Shown here: positions 35,007-45,687 of the stretch, piece by piece
Layout: each line of letters starts with the position of its first letter
Position numbering within the stretch: position 1 is the first letter of the stretch
From: Pagrus major
Taxonomy: Eukaryota; Chordata; Actinopteri; Spariformes; Sparidae
Direction of reading: 5' to 3'
Length of the DNA: 64,000 nt
Assembly: GCF_040436345.1 (NCBI RefSeq)
Contig: NC_133232.1
Coordinates: 30,393,315 to 30,457,314, forward strand
The notes under the pieces: generated by a model
The model's input: only the letters and a program-made list of their open reading frames with translations
Told to the model about the DNA's origin: nothing
Databases searched by the model: none
Made by a program: the position numbers and the translations under genes

Positions 35007-38000
35007 ATGGGGAACTGGATTATCAACAATGGGCTCACATCCTTCATACTGGTGAGTTCTTCGTAGTTAAACTTTGGGGATTTCATTTGTCACATCGGAA
35101 ACGGGATTAAAGCTGAGAAAAGTGCGAATTTACGCACGAGTTTTGTGCGTAAAAGTGCCCAAAACAAATCCTGCATCTTCAAAGGCTTACAAGGATTAAA
35201 ATGATTTCGTCTTTAAGTGAAATGTTGTTCGTGTGACGGAGAACGATCCTGGTTGTGTTTGCAGGTGGTGTGGATGGGCATCAACATCTTCCTTTTCGTC
35301 TGGTTTTACTTATTCTACGATTTGGGGCCTCAGTTTTTCTACACGCGCCATCTTTTGGGGGTAAGTACAGAGAATAAAGTCGTCGGCAAGGATTTTTTTT
35401 TAAAAATTATTATAATTACAGTCAGAGTTAAAGTAAAACAAAAAGAATGACGTGAAAAACAAGCTTGATGAAAGGATTACTGCCATGGTAAGTCATAAAA
35501 GACGAAATGATGAGATGAGAAGTGAGAATTATTAAATACAAAGTCATAATTATGAGATAAAAGCCAAAATACGAGAGAAAAAGTAAAAATTGTGAGATAT
35601 AACGTCTAAATTATCAGATACAAAGTTGAAATAATGAGATAAGAAGTTGAAATTATAAAATAAATAGTCGAAACTATGAGGTAAAAGTTGCCATTCTGAG
35701 ATTCAAGGTTGAAATTATGATACAAAAAGTTGAAATCATGAGATAAAAGTCAAAAATATGAGATATAACATCAAAATAATGAGATATTTATTCATCTATC
35801 TCATAATTTTTTACTTTTTTCTCAATTTTGATCTACTATTTACTACTTCTACTATTTATTTTAAAATCAAGGCTAAGTTTTCATCATTTTTTTCTTTAAC
35901 TGGCAGAAATGATCTTGAATGAATAAATCCATATTGTCTGTATTGATTTCAGTCGGCCTTGGCCTGGGCCAGAGCTCCAGCAGCTGTCCTCAACTTTAAC
36001 TGCTTGCTGATCCTCCTGCCGGTGTGCAGGAACCTGCTGTCTCTGCTCCGAGGCTCCTTCGTGGTAAGATCATGATGTTGTAATATAACAGGGCGAGGCT
36101 CACTGAATACGTCTATAAGTACCTGCTATAGCTGAAGTCTTTAATGGATGTCATGAAAACTGGTTTGACTTCTTTTCTTTTCATTCCTTGATAGTTACAA
36201 ACATTTTAAATATATTTTATTTCCACTGTAGCAGCCATTGGTTAAAAAATCTGACTCAAACCTTAAACCAAACTGTATAATTGAAATCAAAGAGCCACTG
36301 TTTCTTTTGTTTTAATTTATTTTCCAAAAAAAGCAAAAGCAAACAAAGAACAAAGAAATCAGACTTCCTGATCTGGTTAAACATACCATAGGTCCACCCA
36401 GGTGGAACGTGCTCCTTCCTGCCCTTCTACCTCCCCAAGGTGCCCAAAGTTACCTTATCCCCGAACAAAACAAAAAACTGACTAAAGAAAAATAAATTAG
36501 TTTAAAAGAATTAAACTAAACAAATAGCAAGCGAAAGAAACTCCTATCAAACTCTGTAATCTAGAAAAATCAAACTAAAAGTCATACTACTGATAACTGA
36601 AGCCTACAAACAGATTGCTCCTGTTAAATAGTTTTAGGTTAACTTTAATGTCATCAAACATTTTATTTAATGTTTATTTTTGCTCAAGTTAACTTAGTTT
36701 CCTCCTTTTTTAATGAAGTTTGTTGTGCAGGACTTTGGGCTGCATGTGTTAAAGGTACACAAATAAATCTGCTGCCCACTTAAATCTGAAGGAGAAGCTT
36801 AACAACCATTCACACCTGGGCTCACCTAGAAACCCACACGAAGGCCGGTTTGACCGACGACCCACAAGTGGCCCCAACGACTCTGAAACTCAGAGCTCAC
36901 ACGTGTCCTTAACGACTCTGTAAGAATCTTAAATAAAAATAAAACCATTTTTGGGGTGATATTGTGCTATTTCAACACATTTATGTAGGAAAACAAAAAG
37001 GAGTGTGTTAGCGTTACGTTTTTACAGAACATCTGAGGAAAAATCCAAACAAAAAACTGAACAATTGATGTTTTTCATAACACCTCCCCGGTCCTCACCT
37101 CCCTCAAGGCCTCGGTGACGGATGTTCTTACCCCTTTTTAATCGCCTCTTTTCTTTGCTTCTTTCTTTATCTTGTCAGTGTTGCGGCAGAACGATGAGGA
37201 AACAACTGGACAATAACCTGAGTTTCCACAAGCTGGTGGCGTACATGATCGGCCTGATGACAGGTGAACTCACGCAAGCTGTTATCTGTCTTTTGCACGA
37301 GGGATGAAAAAGAGTAATTGTTTACAGCAGAAATGGCTTCTTTAATCGACATTTGATTTTTAGATTAGAGTTTATGTGTGTGTAACTTAATTTAACAGTG
37401 CCGGAGGTGTAGATTTGAGTGTGTCATTGATTTTTTTCTACCCTGTGACACTTTTCTTCAGTAAAAAAAAGCAATAAAACATAAATCAAACACGTAGATT
37501 CACACGCAGACTTCAAAAAAATGTGCTCTCTGCCCTGACTACAAACAAAATGCTTTCTGTGCACGATCCTGGAACATTACGTGCTAATTTCAGGACTGTG
37601 CAAGCTTGTCTGACCTGAAGCTTATCAGTGTTTATCAGCTTCACACAAGAATGACACAAAAGAGTGAAAAGAAAAAGTCCCTCCTGGTGATGAAAGAAAG
37701 AAAAAAAATGTAGTTTGGGCTAAAACACAAACTGTGATTGTTTTTCTCCACCGTACTTCCTCCTCACCACACAGACAGACACACACACAGGTCAAAATGT
37801 TAAAAAAAAAAAAAAAAGGGGGTCATGGTTACGTTTGGGGCGGGGGAGCTGAAAGCAAACTAAGCCTAAAATAAATATTAACTGAAGGTGTTTTTCTCTC
37901 CACAAAGATAAGAGGAAATCTTTTTGCCACCGCAAACATTTTAAATCCAACATTTCTAAATAACGCACAGCAGCAGTGACGAGTCTCCTCTCTCTGTCTC

Positions 38001-41000
38001 CACAGCCGTTCACATGATCGCCCACCTGCTGAACGTGGAGTGGTACAACAACAGCCGACAGGGCGTTTATGATGAGCTCAGCACGGCCCTGTCCAACCTG
38101 GAGGACGCGGGAAACACCACCTACCTGAACCCCATCCGCATAACAGACCTCGTAAGTTTATCATGACTAATAATTCAGAAACAACCTTAATGAAACAAGG
38201 TAAAGGCAGTGAAAATGAGATCCAGTTTCTCCAACATGGCTGGTGGTGTTTGACTTGGTGCCATAAAGCATCACGCCCTTTATCCGTATAGATTGAACCT
38301 GCCCACCCAAGTTATATAGTGCAAATACAGGCGATCAGGGCAAAGACTGGGACTGACGGGGACACGATACACCCTGTTACAACACTCTGTACCATCAGCA
38401 TGATTTTGAAGCTGGTATTTTAAGGTTAAAAAGGGACATACTGTTGCTTAAAGGGAAATTAACTTTGATTACAAACACGTGAATGTGTCATTCCCCTGTT
38501 GCCTCCGCGCTCGAGTGCCGACGCTAATGTGTTTGTGCTTGATGGAAGTGCATCAAAGCGGGTGCTGATAAAAGGCTAATTGGTTTTGGCATGCGACAGA
38601 AAAAGACCTCAGGGTTGTTGTCAGAATTTTCCAACAAAGGCAGGGGCCCAACACCTGCTTCACCATCATAGTTTAACGTCTTAGCATGCTAGGATTTGCT
38701 AATTAGCACCAAAGACAGAGTGCAGTTGAGGCTGATGGGACTGTCGTTAGTTTTGCAGGTATTTTAATTAACCCAAGTACTGGACAAACGGAAATGTTGA
38801 TGCTGATGCTGGCTGAAGGTCACAGTTCATCCTGAACAGGTCAAGTCAATCCATAAAAAAACAGCTGATAAAAGGAACCGGATGGACTGGACTTAAATAT
38901 CACAATATCTGTATAAGAGATCCTCATCTTCGAGTCTATCTTCATCCATCAGCTTCCAACGTCTTGTAAGCAACAGCTCTTGTGTCCACCATCATCACTT
39001 CCTTCTTCCTCCTCTTCCTCTCCTGTCTCAGGATCCGCAGCAGATTCCAACCTACTTCGTGTTCACCACCATCGCCGGCCTCACCGGGGTCATCATCACT
39101 CTGGCCCTCATCCTCATCATCACCTCCTCCATGGAAGTCATCCGACGCAGCTATTTCGAAGTCTTCTGGTACACCCACCATCTCTTCATCATCTTCTTCG
39201 CCGGGCTCGTCTTTCACGGCGCAGGGTAAGGGGAAATGTTCTGGCTCTCTTTTCTTTTAATGGAATGCTGTTGTTGTTGTTGTTGTTTCACTCGTCTGTC
39301 TCATCTGCAGGCGCATCGTGAGGAGTCAAACGACAACAGATCCACCGCACAACTTCACCTTCTGTAAAGATCGCGTTGAGGACTGGGGACGGATCCCGCA
39401 GTGTCCCGTCCCTCAGTTTGCTGGAGGGTTCCCAGCGGTATGTCTTTTCTGTTTCCATTTTCAGCAGCGGCACCAGTCGAGCTTTCCTCACAGTTCAATT
39501 AAAAGTCTCATTTCGTGCTTTTCTCTTCCTTTTTGCAGACCTGGTATTGGGTGATCGGTCCGATGATTCTGTATATTTGTGAGCGTCTGCTGCGCTTCAT
39601 TCGTTACGTGCAGACAGTCCGATACAGGAGGGTATGTTTGATTCATGATTCCTCTTTCCCCTCCCAGTGGTCCTGCCGGTTTTCTCACACTGACTTTAAT
39701 CCGTTTGCTTTAAATCCAGATCGTGATGCGTCCGTCCAAGGTGCTGGAGCTGCAGCTGCAGAAGAACGGCTTCAAGATGGAGGTGGGTCAGTACGTCTTC
39801 CTCAACTGCCCGGCCATCTCCCAGCTGGAGTGGCACCCGTTCACCATGACCTCCGCCCCCGAGGAGGACTTCTTCGGCGTCCACATCCGCTCGGCCGGGG
39901 ACTGGACGGACAAACTCATCGACATCATGCAGAAGCTACCGGAGGGAGCGCAGGGACCCAAGTGAGTAGTTATATTTAAATAACCCTGATTTGACATTTG
40001 TTTTTATTATGCAGGAGAGCAACATTTATTACTCACCGATCTGATTCAAGAGGCGGTTTGGTCCTTTAGGGCAGTTTTAAGACAGGATAATTTGCTCCTT
40101 CAAATGCCCAACATCACAAACGTATTTTCTTTTTTTTCCAGAACAGCTGCATGTAATCTGATAAACTGTCTCCAGTGATTTCACTCAGTAGCTAAATTGC
40201 AATGTGGGTAATGTAGGCTCCAGGTTTTGAAAAGGAAGAAGAATGTGTGGATTAAAAACAAAAAGCAGGAATCTCAGGAAGTATGAGTATTGTATGTTTA
40301 AGGACGGGCATTGCACTCTCACTCAGACTATTAATAGTATGTTGCGGTATGTGGCATCGGACCACACCGCATACTCATTACTATAAAAGGAAACATGACA
40401 TAACAAATTTTTTTTCCAGAGTTAACAATGAAGTCAAAACCTCAAATTAGACGACTGGTAGAACTTCTAATTATTCGTGCCCACAACATTTTCACACGTT
40501 GTTCCCTCGACGCTAAACAAGATCAAGTTGTGCAGCCAAACCCACATCCCAAAGCTTCAAAGAGAGAAAGTCAACTGTCAAAAGTCAAAAATATTTTCAT
40601 ATTAGCAACGGTTCAGTCATGAAAAAAACTTATTTTGGTCCTTTAGTGAATCAAAAAGGATATGTAGAGTAAGAATCGAGTCCTTTAGAGGTTAAAGGTG
40701 CAACATGTACTGACAAATTCATACTCCAAACAAATAGGGGGCAGCATATCTCAAGAGTGAGCGCTATATGCTGCTAACTGTGGCTGCCTATGCTTTTCCT
40801 TTCCTCCGGTCTTCTATATGTAAAACATGTAAAAGATATTGAAAGTTAAAAAGATCAAAGTCCACACCACCAGAAGCTCCTCTCTCCCACAGAAAACACT
40901 GGTCCTGAAACACCTCGTCAGTAGTCCCGCCTTTAATTCTGTGACTTTGTGACATCACACTGCGTCACCATGTCACACATTTGCATAATTTGTGCCTAGC

Positions 41001-43050
41001 GACTAGTTTGGCAATAGATTGCGCACAGCTGCTCTGTTGTTGTTGTTGTTGTTGTTAGCGGTGCTGGCTCAGGCGTGTGTGAGCTGACCAATCAGAGCAG
41101 ACTGATATTTGGGAAAGGAAAATAGACTTTCTTTTTGTTGTTGTTACCTGTAGTTTATTTGCCTCGATAACACTGTTTATGTTTTGTTTTTCCTCAGAAT
41201 GGGAGTAGACGGACCCTTTGGCACAGCCAGCGAGGACGTATTCGACTACGAGGTCGCGATGCTGGTCGGTGCCGGCATCGGAGTCACTCCCTTCGCCTCC
41301 ATCCTCAAGTCCATCTGGTACAAGTTCAAAGAGTCCAACCCTAAACTGCGCACCAGAAAGGTAACAACATCATGTTCCAATCAGTCCGGTTTTGTTATTC
41401 AAACCTGTACATCCATTTCATAACTGTTTCACGCTGCTGCACTTGAGCCATGTGAGACAGGAGCTGTTATTGTCTTTTAAATAAAGAACACTGTGTTGTC
41501 ACGATACAGCGTGGCCACCTCTTACGAAACAGGATCATTGTTTAATATGCCTGCATCTGCTTCCTGGTTCCAGATCTACTTCTACTGGCTCTGCAGGGAA
41601 ACGCACGCCTTTGAGTGGTTCGCCGACCTGCTGCAGGTGCTGGAGAGCGAGATGGAGGAGAGAGGGATGGGGGATTTCCTCACCTACAAACTCTACCTGA
41701 CCAGATGGGATCAAAGCCATGTACGTGTGTGAATCAGGCCTCACTGCGATCCAAGTGTGATGTCATTGCAGCTTGAACTAAGCGGTGTTGTCCTGTATTT
41801 TGTAACAGGCCGATCATGCGAAGGTTCACTCCGACGAGGCCAAAGACGTGGTCACCGGGCTCAGACAGAAAACCTACTACGGCAGACCCGCCTGGGACAA
41901 GGAGTTTGAACAAGTCCGCAAAGAGAACCCAACGTAAGAATAAATCCTCGGGTTTTAGCCGTGAGAGGAGCTTTAGAGACGGAGCTCTATTGTCTTTTGG
42001 TCCAGACTGAAATATCTCAATTATTTGTTTGTCATAAAATTAAGTTCAGACATTCATGGTCCCCAGAGGATAAAGCCTCACTCACTTTAATGACTCCCTC
42101 ACCTTTCCTCGAGCGCCACCATTATGTTGACATTTGTGGTGAAATAATAAATAAACGTACTTTAATACTTTAGTTTATGGCCAAATATCCGCAAAACTAA
42201 TGACATTCCCACCAGCCTCAGATGTACTCGCATTGTCCTTGTGTGTGTCCTTGCACGAAACATATGTCAGTTGTCATTTTCTAAAATAGATGTAGCACAA
42301 AGGACTCAGACATTTATTTGTTTTTTTTAATCCCTTTTCTGTTAAGAAATTAGAATAATTTAAAACCTTGTAACCTTGAGCTAGACAGTTAGCAACTAGC
42401 TGTCACTCAGAGCAGCCACACCCTTAATTATGCGTAAGCCAATAATGTCATGATATTCACTCAGTCTTTTTTTCATATTGTTTGTCTGATATTTACATGA
42501 AAAATTCTCCAAAAACCACAAACACGTTCAGCGACTTGAAGCTTAGCAAGCCAGCTAGGTTGCTAACTGTTGCCTGAAGCGCCCTCACTCTTAATTATGC
42601 ACAACTTTAAGCTTTAATATAATTTAAACAAGTGAGTTAATACAAAAAAAAAAAAATCAAGGAACTGCAGTTTTTCATGCACTGGCCCCATTTTTGTATC
42701 CTCGTAGGTTGCCGCCTTCTTAGCATGCTCATGTTAGCATTTAGCTCAAAGTACAGCGTACAAGCACAGACCTTAGGCGCTGTTTGCATGTCTGTAGACT
42801 CCGAGACTAAAGTCGGCTAAAATGATTTTACTTCCTGTTGAACTCCAGGAGACTGAATGACTCTGTAAAGCACCTTTTTACTTTTATAAAAATCTGAACA
42901 CCTCGTCTTGTTTTTGTCTTCAGGTCTGTGGTGGGAACTTTCCTGTGCGGCCCTGAAGCTCTGGCTGAAGTCTTGTTGAAGAAATGTGCCAAATACTCAG
43001 ACGTGGATCCTCGAAAAACCAAATTCTACTTCAACAAGGAAAACTTCTGA
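35007..43050 (+). CDS. NOX1: NADPH oxidase 1
   Basis: NOX1 passes electrons from NADPH through FAD and two haems across the plasma membrane to oxygen, making superoxide with p22phox and cytosolic activators. Thirteen coding exons: 35007-35051, 35265-35360, 35953-36063, 37179-37263, 38006-38151, 39032-39225, 39311-39437, 39539-39631, 39720-39961, 41198-41360, 41574-41720, 41809-41933 and 42924-43050. Phases agree throughout, giving 566 residues (human 564). It starts [13 protein letters not shown] and ends FYFNKENF. Candidate haem ligands are His101/His115 and His210/His223. FAD site HPFTMTS (338-344), NADPH sites GAGIGVTPF (404-412) and LCGPE (532-536) are all intact. Sequons lie at Asn127 and Asn149 in the second extracellular loop. 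A NOX2 paralogue is excluded less by sequence than by position beside XKRX and CSTF2. Nothing suggests inactivation. Confidence 0.97.
35490..35815 (+). repeat. Degenerate AT-rich minisatellite in NOX1 intron 2
   Basis: About a dozen imperfect units of roughly 20-25 bases built on AAAGTTGAAATTATGAGATA. The units are clearly related but none are identical, so the array is old. Confidence 0.8.
36795..36922 (+). mobile_element. Short Penelope-like fragment, opposite orientation to the one at 4770-5400
   Basis: CTTAACAACCATTCACACCT, GGGCTCACCTAGAAACCCAC, GAAGGCCGGTT and GTGGCCCCAACGACTCTGAA closely match the reverse complement of 4890-5020. It lies in NOX1 intron 3 and is 3'-terminal material only. 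Confidence 0.75.
40692..40990 (+). repeat. Composite repeat in NOX1 intron 9
   Basis: Begins with a TTAAAGGTGCAACATGTAC end like the TTAA-ended MITE family, followed by a GGGGGCAGCATATC block also seen at 19236-19250, then the repeat shared with 34365-34505. Probably overlapping old insertions; the right limit is unclear. Confidence 0.5.
41035..41056 (+). repeat. (TGT)n microsatellite
   Basis: Seven TGT units in NOX1 intron 9. Confidence 0.9.
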
Positions 43051-43663
43051 GCAAAAAAACACAACCGACAGGAAAGCAGCCTTCGGGCATTTGAAAGACT
43101 TTTAGTTGGGAATTTCTCAGCGTTATTTGAGAACAATGACGACAACCTGCGACACCCGCTCGGTGTGTTTTGTCACACTGTACTGCACAGTGATAAAGAG
43201 GCAGGGCATGTTATTCAGCTCTACTCAGGGCTCGACTTTCTTTCTTTGTGATGACACCATGAATCATCATGGACTCATAATCCACCGTGACTCATGGTCT
43301 CTATACGCCTAATTACACTCACATGTTTGTAAAATCATACTTGAGCAAGATTTTAGGGAAGTATTTGACTGTTACAGAGACGAGTTTGTCTCTATAATAA
43401 AAAAAAACCTACATTTTTATACAGCAGATTTGAATCAAGACCGTTTGTGATTTAATGTCCTTCCTTTAGATACATGTGGTAATTTAACCACCACAGCAGT
43501 GACAGAGCTGCAACTGTCCGTTATTTACATGATTAATCATTTGGGCTTCAAATCGTATGAATGTGAGAAAGAAGTTCGTGTTTACCGACTTTTTACTTTA
43601 AATCAATTGTACAAGTTGATTATTTTATCCAATCGAACAATTCTTTGAGCTATTCAGGAAATT

Positions 43664-44009
43664 TTAAAAAGGAGCACTACGTAGTTTTGGAGAAGAAATT
43701 CAAACTCAGAATCTTAATAATTTCAACGTTAAAGAGGTAATAATACAATTTTTTTTCCATAACTGAATAAACAAGCTGTTCTCAGAGGATATTAAGGTTC
43801 CCAGAACTCTGTTTGAAGCTAGAAAGGTGGCAGGGTCCGCCAAATATAAACAAAGTAAAACAGTATGAAACTGTGTTGTCCTTTAAGGTCCGTTTGTTTA
43901 GTTTAGTCACTCATGAAAACAAAGAGCTTGTTCATTTAGTTTGTTTAGCAATAAAATAAATTAAAAAAAATCAGTTCTCTTCTTGCAAAAGTACATAGTG
44001 CACCTTTAA
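43664..44009. mobile_element. TTAA-ended TIR element in the NOX1 3' UTR
   Basis: Left end TTAAAAAGGAGCACTACGTA and right end TACATAGTGCACCTTTAA form imperfect inverted repeats of the same family as 19175-19692. 346 bp. Its inner part (43738-43885) recurs inverted at 50105-50260. It should lie in the NOX1 3' UTR if the signals at 44371-44384 are used. Confidence 0.65.
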
Positions 44010-44370
44010 TCTTCAAGGATTTTCCACTCGACAGAAATAGCCTTTGATCAAATCCACTGTAAATACTGTAAATAACCATGTTTTGTTCTTAAATGTGACG
44101 GAGCTCAGATGGAGGGTAAACAGACGTCAGTAATGTGTAAACAATTGGTACCTGTTTTTAAAGCTTGAGTTGTTAAGGAAACAGATTTCTCGGAAACACT
44201 AATTACAGCCTGTCAGATCGCTGGTATTTCCTTATCGGTGATATGACGGTCAGCCAGGAGGAAGACTGACAGTCACGTAACTGTGTTAGACATCCTCGAA
44301 ACACAATGAAGGACTTTCATTACTATTTCACAATTCATTGTTTCTTGTTTAATAATTTCCAAACTGTTTG

Positions 44371-44384
44371 AATAAATGAATAAA
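44371..44384 (+). terminator. NOX1 polyadenylation signals (two AATAAA)
   Basis: AATAAA at 44371 and 44379, followed at 44399-44416 by a TTTTTGTGTTTGTTTT-type GU-rich downstream element. This is a strong plus-strand poly(A) site about 1.3 kb after the NOX1 stop. Confidence 0.65.
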
Positions 44385-44413
44385 AAGGCAAGTCAACGTC
44401 TTTTTGTGTTTGT

Positions 44414-44419
44414 TTTATT
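44414..44419 (-). terminator. Candidate CSTF2 polyadenylation signal
   Basis: AATAAA on the minus strand, about 1.27 kb after the CSTF2 stop and only 30 bp past the NOX1 signals. The two convergent transcripts would end at nearly the same place. Confidence 0.45.
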
Positions 44420-45687
44420 GACAAAAGATGATACAGACAAACGGTCTCCGGAGCCGATAACATTAAAAAGAGTCGGCTTTGGAGGACAAAGGATGAAAAC
44501 CTCGACACACTCCACTTCTGGTCTTTTTTTTTTTAATCTGTTCAGCATTCACCACCATCTTCCTGTTGATCCACAACCTCGCTCTTTCATACAGCTTAAA
44601 CTTTCTAACAGACGATATGATTAAAAAAACTATACAATATTCCAAACTAATGAGAGTCTTCAGGTGTGTTGGAGCTGGAGGTGACGGTGAGGAGCAGTTT
44701 GAGTCCTGAAGAATGAAGGAGAACAAAATCATGTGTCAGAAAATCCAGAGTTCCTCTATGACGTTGCAAGAATGCAGGGATGGAAAGTACAGACGGCATC
44801 GCTGTGAGGTCGCGGCAACACGACAGTCACTTCTGGGTAGAAAACTGCGGTTCATTTGCATTGCTCACATGAGTGAACTTGTTTATGTTTGTTGCCATCT
44901 TCAGCCATAACTGTAAAGTTTAAAGACACCTGAACAACGGGGAGCATTTCAAACCAAAGCAGGAGTTTCAGAGACTTTGTTTCCTGCATTCTTGTGACTT
45001 TTAAAGAATGACAATAACAATAAGTACACTGCAAAAGCATTTTTATGTCAAATCACTAAAATTTTACCCAGAAAACAAGACAGAATAATTAGCCTCTCTG
45101 GCATTTGCTTGAGTATTTCTTTCTCTGTCCGTCTCTCACTCGCCGAGGAGGATGAGGTGCGACAGAACAGTAGACGAGACGCTGTACAGCGCCAGGACTC
45201 GCTGTTGTGACGAACACGGTGTAAGATTTGTCATTAATCGGGAGAAATTCAGGAGAATTGCGACACCCAGAAAGTCTCCCGGGAAAAACCGGGGGAGGGT
45301 TGGCAAGCATGACAATAATCCATCCCACATATCTGACGTGTCTGCTGTGCTTATTTTTAGCACCGTGTTGCTTTTGCTAGCGTCTTTGATATCTACACGA
45401 CAGCGACATCTCAGACTAACTGCTAGTTGAGGTAAACTCAAGCTGTCAAATCTTCAGGTGAATCAGGTCTCTAACCTGACATGAGTGAAAGTGTGTTGCT
45501 ATTAACGCGATATGAAAACATTCACCCCGTGAAAAAATACTTGAATTGTATGCAAGCTCGTGTGATGCAGGGGTTTTCTACCCGGACGTTTTCGTAAACA
45601 AACATTGTGATTGGTTCTTTAGTGATGTTGAGGAAATAAAGAAACTTCACGTTTACCTGAAAACTTTTGAGGTGTTTTGGGTTTTTT
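44420..45687 (-). other. Probable CSTF2 3' UTR
   Basis: Non-coding sequence between the CSTF2 stop and the candidate poly(A) signal. No separate gene was supported on either strand. Confidence 0.45.

Noticed and set aside
42380-42620. Two ACTCTTAATTATGC-type blocks in NOX1 intron 12 considered as a paired regulatory element
   Set aside because: They look like an old direct duplication within repeat-derived sequence; nothing ties them to regulation.
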